Assembly (NCBI GenBank): GCA_049317725.1
Contig: JBMOHS010000106.1
Coordinates: forward strand, 1-14,120
Source of the DNA: CAIOZW01 sp049317725
Lineage (GTDB): Bacteria; Acidobacteriota; Blastocatellia; RBC074
DNA: 14,120 nt
Reading direction: 5' to 3'
Shown piece by piece: positions 1-5,928 of the stretch. A program made the translations under genes and the position numbers. The number at the start of each line of letters is the position of its first letter. Positions within the stretch are counted from its first letter, which is position 1. The notes below the pieces were generated by a model, which ran no database searches, was not told where the DNA came from, and saw only the letters and a program-made list of their open reading frames with translations.

Positions 1-20
1 GACTGGCGTCAGAGCATCCC

Positions 21-35
21 GGCGGTTCAGCCGCC
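21..35. other. Short GC-rich hairpin downstream of the aldolase gene
   Basis: The arms GGCGGT and GCCGCC pair around the loop TCA: five Watson-Crick pairs plus one T-G wobble. It lies about 65 bases beyond the aldolase stop. Neither side has a clear T-run, so it is a weak candidate for a transcription end or an mRNA 3' stabilising hairpin. I see no gene in bases 1-100. Confidence 0.35.
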
Positions 36-36
36 C

Positions 37-58
37 TCTTCCTCTACTCTTCCTCTAC
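37..58. repeat. Perfect tandem duplication of an 11-mer
   Basis: TCTTCCTCTAC occurs twice head to tail (37-47 and 48-58). On the minus strand this reads as purine-rich GTAGAGGAAGA repeats between the aldolase stop and the hairpin at 21-35. Two copies in non-coding DNA are most simply replication slippage. Confidence 0.8.
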
Positions 59-100
59 CGATTCCCAACCGAGCGGAGCCCGGGAATTCTCATTGCTTCT

Positions 101-886
101 TCAAGACCTTTGGGGAACCAGTCGGAGAACTTGCGACAAGAGGTCGTAGAGCTCCTCCCGAGTCAACTCGAACCGGTCTTCAGAGATTGAATCGACCGCT
201 CCGCCGAGCCCGCAGGCTTGGCCGGTTCGAGCCTCCGGACGCATCATCCCACTTCTTTCGCGAATCTCAAAGAGCTTCTCGATCGCCCGCCCCGGAATGA
301 CATTCTCATTCCCCAACGTGCGCGCCAGAAAGCTGATCTTGCAGGTGTGTTCGAGGGTCTCCAGTTTGTTGAACGCCTTCTCGAGGGTGTCAGCGTAGGC
401 AACCGCGCCGTGATTGGCCATCAAGAGAGCATCGTGATAGGCGAGAAAGGGCTCGATGGCATCGGTCAACTCCCGGGTTGAGGGAGTTCCGTAGCTGGCG
501 AGGGGGACACACCCGAGCGTCAGCACGACCTCCGAGAGAATCGCCTTCTCCAGAGACAGGCCAGCGACGGCGAAGGCGGTCGCGTGGGGAGGATGCGCGT
601 GGACCACTGCCTGGATGTCCGGACGCGCCTCGTAGATCACCCGGTGCATCGGCCATTCAGAAGAGACTCTGTATTCAGAAGATTCGAGCGGCCGTCCTTC
701 GAGATCGACAACGACCATCATCTCGGGGCGCATCCACCCTTTGCTGACCCCTGAGGGGGTCGCGAGGAGCCGGTCTGGGCCCAGACGGACACTGATATTG
801 CCATCTCCGGCTACCAGCAGGCCCCGCTCATAACAGCGCGTAGCGATCCGGACGATCTCCTCCCGAATGGCTTGTTCGTGACGCAT
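101..886 (-). CDS. Class II aldolase/adducin-family protein (L-fuculose-phosphate aldolase-like) with C-terminal extension
   Basis: A zinc-dependent class II aldolase of 261 residues. Family members cleave sugar phosphates such as L-fuculose-1-phosphate to DHAP and an aldehyde, or act as related dehydratases or epimerases; the substrate cannot be fixed here. Visible family marks are GDGNISVRL (about residues 27-35), SGVSKG (45-50), Glu77 in SSEWPMH as the likely catalytic acid, and zinc ligands His96 and His98 in VHAHPPHATA plus His159 in NHG. The core ends near residue 210. About 50 further residues follow: a Gly/Ala/Ser-rich linker, then a predicted amphipathic helix (about 239-257, ELTREELYDLLSQVLRLV), which resembles a microcompartment encapsulation peptide. 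ATG at 886 is preferred because AGGAG (896-900) lies 9 nt upstream. GTG at 892, directly after the rex TAG, is the alternative but only 3 nt from the Shine-Dalgarno. It is co-transcribed with rex. Confidence 0.9.
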   Translation of the reverse strand: MRHEQAIREEIVRIATRCYERGLLVAGDGNISVRLGPDRLLATPSGVSKGWMRPEMMVVVDLEGRPLESSEYRVSSEWPMHRVIYEARPDIQAVVHAHPPHATAFAVAGLSLEKAILSEVVLTLGCVPLASYGTPSTRELTDAIEPFLAYHDALLMANHGAVAYADTLEKAFNKLETLEHTCKISFLARTLGNENVIPGRAIEKLFEIRERSGMMRPEARTGQACGLGGAVDSISEDRFELTREELYDLLSQVLRLVPQRS

Positions 887-892
887 CAACAC

Positions 893-1567
893 CTACTCCT
901 CTTGCGGCTCAATCGTGGGATTGGCCAGAAAATACGAGAGACTCTCGAGCGAGATCGAGAGATCGACCGTCTTGACCTTGCATCCAGGACGGTCAGAGAG
1001 GTGAACCGGTGCGAAGTTGAGCACCGCACGAACTCCCGCCTGCATCACCATCTCCAGGACAGATTCGGCGGCCACCGCTGGCACGGTCAACATCACCATA
1101 TCGACCTGCCGCTCAGGAATGACCGAGGGGAGCAGGTCGAGGCTCTGGACGACCAGTCCTGGGCGAACCTCCAATCCAATCCGCGCGGGGTCGACATCAA
1201 AGAGGGCGACGATCTGGAAACTGTCTTGTTGAAAACCAAGGTAGTTGGCGAGGGCCAATCCCAAGTTGCCGGCGCCAACAATAGCGACGCGGTGCGTGGT
1301 CGCCAGACCGAGGATCCCGCGCAGTTGCGCACGGAGGTCGGCAACAACGTACCCCACCCCACGGACACCGAACTCGCCAAAATAGGCGAGGTCCTTGCGG
1401 ATCTGTGCGGAGTTGAGATTGAACTGCTCGGCAAGCAACTTCGAGGAGACCGTCTCCACTCCCGCCTCCGACAGTTCGTTGAGACAGCGCAGATAGATCG
1501 AGAGACGATTGATGGTCAGCTCAGAGATCTTCTCGGTCTTCATGGGCACATTGGAGACGATCGGCAC
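893..1567 (-). CDS. rex: Redox-sensing transcriptional repressor Rex
   Basis: Rex is a homodimeric repressor that reads the NADH/NAD+ ratio: NADH binding releases it from operators of fermentation, respiration and NAD-recycling genes. The 224 residues match the family length. An N-terminal winged helix (about 12-85) carries the conserved SSKLLAEQFNLNSAQIRKDL recognition region and YFGEFGVRGVGY. A Rossmann domain begins at VAIVGAGNLGLALANY (GxGxxG at 98-103), followed by FDVDPARIG, TVPAVAAES and LNFAPVHL. The C-terminal domain-swap helix is DLSISLESLSYFLA. The start is GTG 1567 or ATG 1543; neither has a strong Shine-Dalgarno. The TAG stop abuts the aldolase reading frame, and the last codons contain the aldolase ribosome-binding site, so the two are translationally linked. 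A promoter (1638-1667) and a perfect dyad (1587-1609) lie upstream. No canonical Rex operator (TTGTGA-N-TCACAA type) was found. Confidence 0.95.
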   Translation of the reverse strand: MPIVSNVPMKTEKISELTINRLSIYLRCLNELSEAGVETVSSKLLAEQFNLNSAQIRKDLAYFGEFGVRGVGYVVADLRAQLRGILGLATTHRVAIVGAGNLGLALANYLGFQQDSFQIVALFDVDPARIGLEVRPGLVVQSLDLLPSVIPERQVDMVMLTVPAVAAESVLEMVMQAGVRAVLNFAPVHLSDRPGCKVKTVDLSISLESLSYFLANPTIEPQEE

Positions 1568-1586
1568 GATGGGCGCGGAGACCTGA

Positions 1587-1609
1587 TGAGAGCCTGACAG
1601 CGGCTCTCA
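1587..1609. promoter_or_regulatory. Perfect inverted repeat in the rex leader
   Basis: TGAGAGCC (1587-1594) and GGCTCTCA (1602-1609) are exact reverse complements separated by 7 nt. The repeat lies 20-42 nt upstream of the rex GTG and about 22-44 nt downstream of the inferred transcription start. It could be an operator (autoregulation is common for such repressors) or a 5'-UTR hairpin. No T-run follows on either strand, so it is not a terminator. It does not match the classical Rex operator. Confidence 0.5.
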
Positions 1610-1637
1610 CGACCAGACTTCATTCCGGGGACGCGGA

Positions 1638-1667
1638 ACGATACCGCAGTCCGACCGGGGCTGTCAA
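1638..1667 (-). promoter_or_regulatory. Sigma-70-type promoter for rex-aldolase
   Basis: On the minus strand a perfect TTGACA (1667-1662) is followed after 18 nt by TATCGT (1643-1638; 4 of 6 to TATAAT). The -35 box begins at the base after the methyltransferase TGA. The predicted start is near 1631, giving a leader of about 65 nt before rex. Rex and the aldolase can therefore be expressed independently of the methyltransferase. Confidence 0.55.
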
Positions 1668-2345
1668 TCAAGCTCTCCGGTCCGCCCCGTCGCCGAGCAG
1701 TCCCGCGTCGGGGTCCGGGTTGGGCTTGAGGGCGACAACCTGCACCACCGCCGCCCGGCCCCGATGGAGCAAACCCTCAATGACCGATCGTTCCCCTTGA
1801 AACGCGTGAACCAGGGTCAGTCCGGAAAGGTCTTCGCGCAGATCGGCGAGCGATGCCAAGAGGTCGGCGTCACGGGGCCCCCCGGTATCGAACTGCAGTT
1901 GAGCCGGCGTGTAGGCCTCGAGCAGAAGCACACCACCGGGAGCGAGAGCACGGACCATCTTCGCGAGGACGGAGCGCCGCAGCGCCGACGGAAGATGGCA
2001 GAAGATCGAGACGATGCCCTCCCAACAAGCTTCGCCCGGGTCGTAGTCGGCAAGGTCAGCAACAATCGTCGCCAGCGGAACGCCGCGCTCGACCGCGAGT
2101 TCGCGCGCCATCCGCAACCCGACGGCCGAGGAGTCGACCGCCGTCACCTCGTAGCCAAGACCGGCCAGATAGACGCCATTGCGCCCCTGCCCTTCGGCCA
2201 AGGAGAGAACCCGTCCACGGGGGATCTGGCTCGCCATGGCGGCGAGAAATTCGTTCGGCTCCCGACCATAGACATGCTCTCCCGAACCGTACCGCTCATC
2301 CCAGATTTGCATCTTTCCTGTCTCCGTTCCCTTCTCCTGATTCAT
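1668..2345 (-). CDS. Class I SAM-dependent methyltransferase (TehB-like)
   Basis: A Rossmann-fold methyltransferase of 225 residues. The conserved opening WDERYGSGEHVYGREPNEFL (15-34) is characteristic of the TehB-like group. The SAM-binding motif I is LSLAEGQGRNGVYLA (47-61), the acidic residue after strand 2 is in VTAVDSS (67-73), followed by ADLADYDP (96-103), IVSIFCHLP (111-119) and LAPGGVLLLEAYTP (134-147). Small-molecule targets such as chalcogen oxyanions or thiols are known in the family, but the substrate here is unknown. The frame is open further upstream, into ruvA antisense, but those residues are not family-like. ATG 2345 has GAGGAG only 3 nt away. ATG 2312, with GGAG 9 nt upstream and directly at the conserved domain, is an equally good start (214 residues). 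The Pro/Asp/Gly-rich C-terminal tail looks disordered. It is divergent from ruvA. Confidence 0.88.
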   Translation of the reverse strand: MNQEKGTETGKMQIWDERYGSGEHVYGREPNEFLAAMASQIPRGRVLSLAEGQGRNGVYLAGLGYEVTAVDSSAVGLRMARELAVERGVPLATIVADLADYDPGEACWEGIVSIFCHLPSALRRSVLAKMVRALAPGGVLLLEAYTPAQLQFDTGGPRDADLLASLADLREDLSGLTLVHAFQGERSVIEGLLHRGRAAVVQVVALKPNPDPDAGLLGDGADRRA

Positions 2346-2369
2346 CTTCTCCTCTGTGGAAAGTATAAT
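2341..2369 (+). promoter_or_regulatory. Promoter for ruvA-ruvB-queA-rimI
   Basis: A perfect TATAAT lies at 2364-2369. TTCATC at 2341-2346 is 17 nt upstream and matches the -35 consensus at only 3 of 6 bases. The predicted start is near 2376, giving a leader of about 94 nt before the ruvA TTG. It overlaps the opposing promoter. Confidence 0.55.
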
Positions 2370-2390
2370 GGCCGGAACGGGAGAGGAGAA
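2362..2390 (-). promoter_or_regulatory. Opposing promoter for the methyltransferase
   Basis: On the minus strand TATACT (2367-2362; 5 of 6 to TATAAT) shares bases with the plus-strand TATAAT. TTCTCC (2390-2385) sits at 17-nt spacing as a weak -35. Transcription would start near 2355. That leaves almost no leader for ATG 2345 but about 43 nt for ATG 2312, which slightly favours the downstream start. Confidence 0.45.
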
Positions 2391-2457
2391 GGGTCTCAGA
2401 GAGAGGCCGGAGTGGCTGGTCGTTCCCAAGCGGACGCCAAGCCGGGGAGATGTCACG

Positions 2458-2462
2458 GGAGG
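2458..2462 (+). promoter_or_regulatory. Shine-Dalgarno that fixes the ruvA TTG start
   Basis: GGAGG, within a run GGGAGGGGG, lies 7 nt before TTG 2470. The reading frame is open for 38 codons further upstream, but those codons hold the promoter -10 and do not resemble RuvA. Confidence 0.8.
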
Positions 2463-2469
2463 GGGTCCT

Positions 2470-3081
2470 TTGATCGCACGATTGCGGGGGGTGCTGTTCC
2501 AGAAGGAGCCACAACAAGTGCTTCTGGATGTCCAGGGCGTGGGGTATGAGCTGGCCATTCCAGCCTCAACCTATGGAGAGTTGGGAGAGGTCGGATCCGA
2601 GGCCGTCCTCTTGGTCCACACACACGTTCGGGAAGACGCCCTGCAGCTCTTTGGCTTTCAGACCGAGCGGGAGAAGCGGCTCTTTCTGCTGCTGACAGGG
2701 GTCAGCGGGATTGGACCGCGACTTGCGCTGGCAATCCTCTCCGGAATGGGAACGGAGTCCCTGGTACAGGCCATTCATCGCGGTGATGTCGCCCGCCTTG
2801 TCCAAATCCCCAGTGTGGGCAAGAAGACGGCGGAGCGACTGTTGGTCGAGCTGAAAGACCGCATGGCCACGCTCGCCGCCGAGGGAGGGAGTCAGGTCGA
2901 GGCGGCCCCCACCACCGAGACGACCCCTTCGACGACAACTGACGATCTCGTCTCCGCACTGACCAACCTCGGGTATCCGCGGGCGCTGGCAGAGAAGGCG
3001 GCCGCAGCGGCGCTTCAGGAGTCCCCCGACAGTGGCTTCTCCGCGGCACTTCGGCTGGCCTTACGATCCCTGGCCCGCTAA
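2470..3081 (+). CDS. ruvA: Holliday junction branch migration complex subunit RuvA
   Basis: RuvA tetramers bind four-way DNA junctions and load the RuvB motor for branch migration in recombinational repair. Starting at TTG 2470 gives 203 residues, the usual length, and the canonical opening (M)IARLRGVLFQKE. Domain I is an OB fold (1-63) with VGYEL and the acidic pin Glu55-Asp56 in HVREDALQLFGF, at the same numbering as the E. coli protein. Domain II has two helix-hairpin-helix motifs, GVSGIGPRLAL (77-87) and IPSVGKKTAERL (113-124). A Thr/Glu/Ala linker (about 136-157) leads to the RuvB-binding domain III (158-203, DDLVSALTNLGY). It is the first gene of a plus-strand operon, 39 nt before ruvB. 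No ruvC is in the window. Confidence 0.97.
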   Translation: MIARLRGVLFQKEPQQVLLDVQGVGYELAIPASTYGELGEVGSEAVLLVHTHVREDALQLFGFQTEREKRLFLLLTGVSGIGPRLALAILSGMGTESLVQAIHRGDVARLVQIPSVGKKTAERLLVELKDRMATLAAEGGSQVEAAPTTETTPSTTTDDLVSALTNLGYPRALAEKAAAAALQESPDSGFSAALRLALRSLAR

Positions 3082-3120
3082 CCAGTCCCTGAGGGTCGTG
3101 AAAAGAAGAGAGCAGGTCTG

Positions 3121-4164
3121 ATGAAGCATTCGCGCAAGGAGGGAACAACGTCAGGATCCACCGAGGAGGAGCGGCTGCTGGCTGGTGCCAGTCTGGCCGA
3201 TGACCGGTCGATCGATCCGTCGCTGCGACCGCAGCGGCTGCTCGACTATGTTGGGCAACCCAAAATCCGGGCCAACCTCGAGATCTTTCTCCAGGCGGCA
3301 CGCGGCCGTGGAGAATCGCTCGATCACGTCCTGCTCAACGGCCCGCCCGGCTTGGGAAAGACGACGTTGGCGACGATCATTGCCCGGGAGATGCAGGCAC
3401 GGGTCAAGGTGACGGCCGGGCCGGTCATCGAGAAGGCGGGAGACCTCGCCGCCCTCCTGACCAACCTGGAAGAGGGGGAGGTCCTCTTCATTGACGAGAT
3501 CCACCGGCTGCACCCGGCCATCGAGGAGATTCTCTATCCAGCGATGGAGGACTTCGAGCTGGACTTGGTGATCGGACAGGGGGCATCGGCGAGGTCTGTC
3601 AAGCTGGAACTACCCCGCTTCACCTTGATTGGAGCGACCACTCGACCGGGAATGATCAGCTCCCCCTTGCGAGGCCGGTTCGGCATCCACTTTCACCTCG
3701 ACTTCTACCCGGTCGACGAACTGCGGATCATCGTCGAACGCTCGGCGGCCATCCTCGGGGCGGAGATCGACCGGGCCGGCGCGCTCGCGATCGCCGAGCG
3801 TGCTCGCGGAACGCCACGTGTCGCCAATCGCCTCCTGCGCCGAGTCCGCGACTATGCCGATGTCATTTGGCAGGGGGGGATCACGGCCGAAGTCGCCGAG
3901 GATGCACTGAATCGCATGGAGGTCGATCGGTTTGGACTTGATGAGATCGATCGGAAGCTGCTGACGACGATCGTTGACAAGTTTTCCGGTGGCCCTGTCG
4001 GAATCGCCACCCTCTCGGCCGCCATCAGTGAGGAGAAAGAGGCCATCGAAGAGATGTATGAGCCGTACCTGATCCAGATTGGCCTGCTCAATCGGACGCC
4101 GCGCGGTCGGGTCGCGACCCCCCGGGCCTACCACCATCTGGGGCTGGCTCCACAGATGCCTTAA
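3121..4164 (+). CDS. ruvB: Holliday junction branch migration ATPase RuvB
   Basis: RuvB is the hexameric AAA+ motor that pulls DNA through the RuvA-bound junction. The 347 residues match the family. Visible motifs: the RuvB-specific LRPQRLLDYVGQ (35-46), Walker A GPPGLGKT (74-81), Walker B LFIDEIHRL (122-130), sensor 1 GATTRPG (171-177), the arginine-finger segment SPLRGRFG (181-188), and the sensor 2 region RGTPRVANRLLRRVRDYA. The C-terminal winged helix includes GGPVGIATLSAAISEE and ends with PRGRVATPRAYHHLG. The first 30 residues are a hydrophilic leader. ATG 3121 has only a weak AGGT Shine-Dalgarno, so coupling to ruvA is plausible. All catalytic residues appear intact. Confidence 0.98.
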   Translation: MKHSRKEGTTSGSTEEERLLAGASLADDRSIDPSLRPQRLLDYVGQPKIRANLEIFLQAARGRGESLDHVLLNGPPGLGKTTLATIIAREMQARVKVTAGPVIEKAGDLAALLTNLEEGEVLFIDEIHRLHPAIEEILYPAMEDFELDLVIGQGASARSVKLELPRFTLIGATTRPGMISSPLRGRFGIHFHLDFYPVDELRIIVERSAAILGAEIDRAGALAIAERARGTPRVANRLLRRVRDYADVIWQGGITAEVAEDALNRMEVDRFGLDEIDRKLLTTIVDKFSGGPVGIATLSAAISEEKEAIEEMYEPYLIQIGLLNRTPRGRVATPRAYHHLGLAPQMP

Positions 4165-4233
4165 CGAACACCCTTGGCAGGGGATTCCCAAAGGAGAAGA
4201 GCCGCTGCCCCCTGGGATGATTGGATTTCGTCT

Positions 4234-5328
4234 ATGAAGTTGAGCGATTTTGACTTTGCACTGCCCCCTGAGCTGATCGCCCAGGAACCCCTCGAAGAGC
4301 GGGATGGATCCCGGATGCTGGTCGTCGACCGAGCTGCGGGTCGATGGGTGGATCGCCAGTTCCGAGACCTCCCCGACCTGCTTCAAGCCGGCGACGGAAT
4401 TGTCCTGAACAACACGCGGGTCTTCCCTGCCCGCCTGCTTGGGCATCGGCTGGCGGGGCCGGATCGGACCGGAGTCGGCGCGACCGTGGAGGCGTTCCTG
4501 TTGCGCCCAGCCGGTCCTGCCAAGCCTTTCGGTGAGGGGGGGACTGGAGAGGTGGTCGAATGGGAGGTCCTCGCCAAACCCGGGCGAGTCGTCCAACGAG
4601 GGACACGGCTCGTCTTCGGTGAGGGAGAGTTGCGCGCGGAGGTGATCGAGGTGCTCCCCGATGGCCGACGTCGGCTTCGGTTCGAGTCTGACGTCGCCTT
4701 CAATGCCGCCGTCGATCGAATTGGACAAACCCCGCTCCCTCCCTACATTAAACGCGATGCCAGCCCGACGCAGCGGCTCGACGAACCCCGCTACCAGACG
4801 ATCTATGCCAGCCAGCGTGGTGCGGTCGCCGCCCCTACTGCCGGCCTCCACTTCTCCGCCCCGATTCTCGCCCAACTCCGCGAGAAGGGCGTCGAAATCA
4901 TCGAAATTACCCACCACGTGGGCTATGCGACCTTCCAACCCATCCGTGTCGAGGAGGTCGAGGACCACCAGCTCGATGCCGAGCAGTACGACATCCCCGC
5001 GGCGGCAGCGGCACAGATGAACGAACTTCGTCAGGCCGGTGGACGGTTGATCGCGATCGGTACCACCTCCGTGCGTGCGCTCGAGAGCGCGGCCAACGAG
5101 GACGGAACGATCCGCGCCGAACGCCGACCCACCAACCTCTTCATCTACCCCGGCTATCGCTTCCGAGCCATCGATGGACTGCTCACCAATTTCCATCTGC
5201 CGCAATCGACGCTGCTGATGCTCGTCTCCGCCTTTGGGGGGCGAGACACTGTCCTTGGAGCCTATGCCCACGCTGTCCAATCGCGCTATCGGTTTTACAG
5301 CTACGGAGACTGCATGTTATTGATCTGA
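4234..5328 (+). CDS. queA: S-adenosylmethionine:tRNA ribosyltransferase-isomerase QueA
   Basis: QueA transfers and rearranges the ribosyl moiety of SAM onto preQ1 in tRNA, making epoxyqueuosine in the anticodon of Tyr, His, Asn and Asp tRNAs. The 364 residues open with the family start MKLSDFDFALPPELIAQEP and contain LNNTRVFPARL (58-68), TPLPPYIKR (166-174), YASQRGAVAAPTAGLHFS (191-208), HHVGYATFQPI (227-237), AIGTTSVRALES (274-285) and DGLLTNFHLPQSTLLMLVSAF (314-334). The frame is open 20 codons further upstream, but ATG 4234 fits the family. Its Shine-Dalgarno is poor, and a six-codon frame at 4217-4237 ends in an ATGA overlap with this start. ruvAB-queA is a common bacterial order; tgt, often adjacent, is absent here. 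Confidence 0.97.
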   Translation: MKLSDFDFALPPELIAQEPLEERDGSRMLVVDRAAGRWVDRQFRDLPDLLQAGDGIVLNNTRVFPARLLGHRLAGPDRTGVGATVEAFLLRPAGPAKPFGEGGTGEVVEWEVLAKPGRVVQRGTRLVFGEGELRAEVIEVLPDGRRRLRFESDVAFNAAVDRIGQTPLPPYIKRDASPTQRLDEPRYQTIYASQRGAVAAPTAGLHFSAPILAQLREKGVEIIEITHHVGYATFQPIRVEEVEDHQLDAEQYDIPAAAAAQMNELRQAGGRLIAIGTTSVRALESAANEDGTIRAERRPTNLFIYPGYRFRAIDGLLTNFHLPQSTLLMLVSAFGGRDTVLGAYAHAVQSRYRFYSYGDCMLLI

Positions 5329-5329
5329 T

Positions 5330-5839
5330 ATGAGTTCCTTTGCCAAGACACCTTCATCCCACGGCCGCTCCCCACTTTCCCTCTTTCGGGGAACGATGCG
5401 CCCCATCACGTTGGCGGACCTCGATGAGGTCTGGCAACTTGACCTGCGATGCTTCGTCGATGGAGAGGCGTATGAGCGGGAGACATTCCGGTACCTCCTC
5501 TCGAATCCCAATACGATTGCCCGTCAGATCCGGGAAGAGAACGACCGGATGGTCGCCTTCATCGTCTCGATCATCGAGATGGATGGAGTGGGCCACATCA
5601 CCGCCCTCGGTGTGGCACCGGAACGGCAACGCCGAGGCCTCGCCCACCTGCTGTTGCTCGAGATGGAGCGCAATTTTCGCAGCCGGGGCATCTCTACCGT
5701 CCGACTGGAAGTCCGCGTCGAGAATGTCGCCGCTCTCCGATTGTACGAATCCCTCGGGTACATGGTCGCGCAACGGCTCCAACGGTACTATTCAACCGGG
5801 AGCGATGGGTACCTGATGGTCAAGTCCCTCTCTGCCTGA
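5330..5839 (+). CDS. rimI: GNAT-family N-acetyltransferase, RimI-like
   Basis: A GCN5-related acetyltransferase. RimI acetylates the N-terminus of ribosomal protein bS18 and can modify other proteins. The fold is clear from RPITLADLDEVWQLDLRCF, the acetyl-CoA pyrophosphate-binding loop RQRRGLA (99-105) inside TALGVAPERQRRGLAHLLL, and the RimI-type ending ENVAALRLYESLGYMVAQRL then RYYS. ATG 5330 lies one base after the queA TGA, but the first 22 residues (Ser/Pro/Arg-rich) are not family-like. ATG 5396, preceded by GGGGA, gives 147 residues starting MRPITLADLD and may be the true start. Last gene of the ruvA operon. RimI versus another GNAT acting on protein N-termini is not certain. Confidence 0.85.
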   Translation: MSSFAKTPSSHGRSPLSLFRGTMRPITLADLDEVWQLDLRCFVDGEAYERETFRYLLSNPNTIARQIREENDRMVAFIVSIIEMDGVGHITALGVAPERQRRGLAHLLLLEMERNFRSRGISTVRLEVRVENVAALRLYESLGYMVAQRLQRYYSTGSDGYLMVKSLSA

Positions 5840-5876
5840 TCGCCCCGCCTCCCTATCCTGCTCCAGCTCTTTTCGA

Positions 5877-5898
5877 GTCAAATTCGTATAAATTTGAC
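5877..5898. promoter_or_regulatory. AT-rich palindrome over the TPR-gene promoter (candidate operator)
   Basis: GTCAAATT (5877-5884) and AATTTGAC (5891-5898) are perfect reverse complements around the spacer CGTATA. The right arm supplies five of the six bases of the TTGACA -35 box (5894-5899). It stands out as AT-rich in a GC-rich region and is not followed by a T-run. The position suits a repressor that blocks RNA polymerase. The cognate regulator is unknown, and it does not match the classical Rex operator. Confidence 0.6.
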
Positions 5899-5922
5899 AC
5901 AAGCCGCGCTATCTGCTATACA
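5894..5922 (+). promoter_or_regulatory. Strong sigma-70-type promoter for the TPR gene
   Basis: A perfect TTGACA (5894-5899), a 17-nt spacer and TATACA (5917-5922; 4 of 6), with an extended -10 TGC just before it (5914-5916). Predicted start near 5929. This is the best promoter seen in the window. Confidence 0.7.
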
Positions 5923-5928
5923 GGAAAA

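Noticed and set aside
872..1597. 241-codon plus-strand frame opposite rex
   Set aside because: Exact antisense of Rex, with no family resemblance.
1587..1609. Canonical Rex operator upstream of rex
   Set aside because: The dyad arms TGAGAGCC/GGCTCTCA do not fit TTGTGA-type half-sites, so only an unspecified dyad is reported.
3610..5280. 556-codon open frame antisense to ruvB and queA
   Set aside because: It mirrors two well-supported genes in GC-rich DNA, resembles no family I know and has no convincing ribosome-binding site.
5840..5876. Intrinsic terminator after rimI
   Set aside because: CTCTTTT follows only a 3-bp stem; too weak to call.
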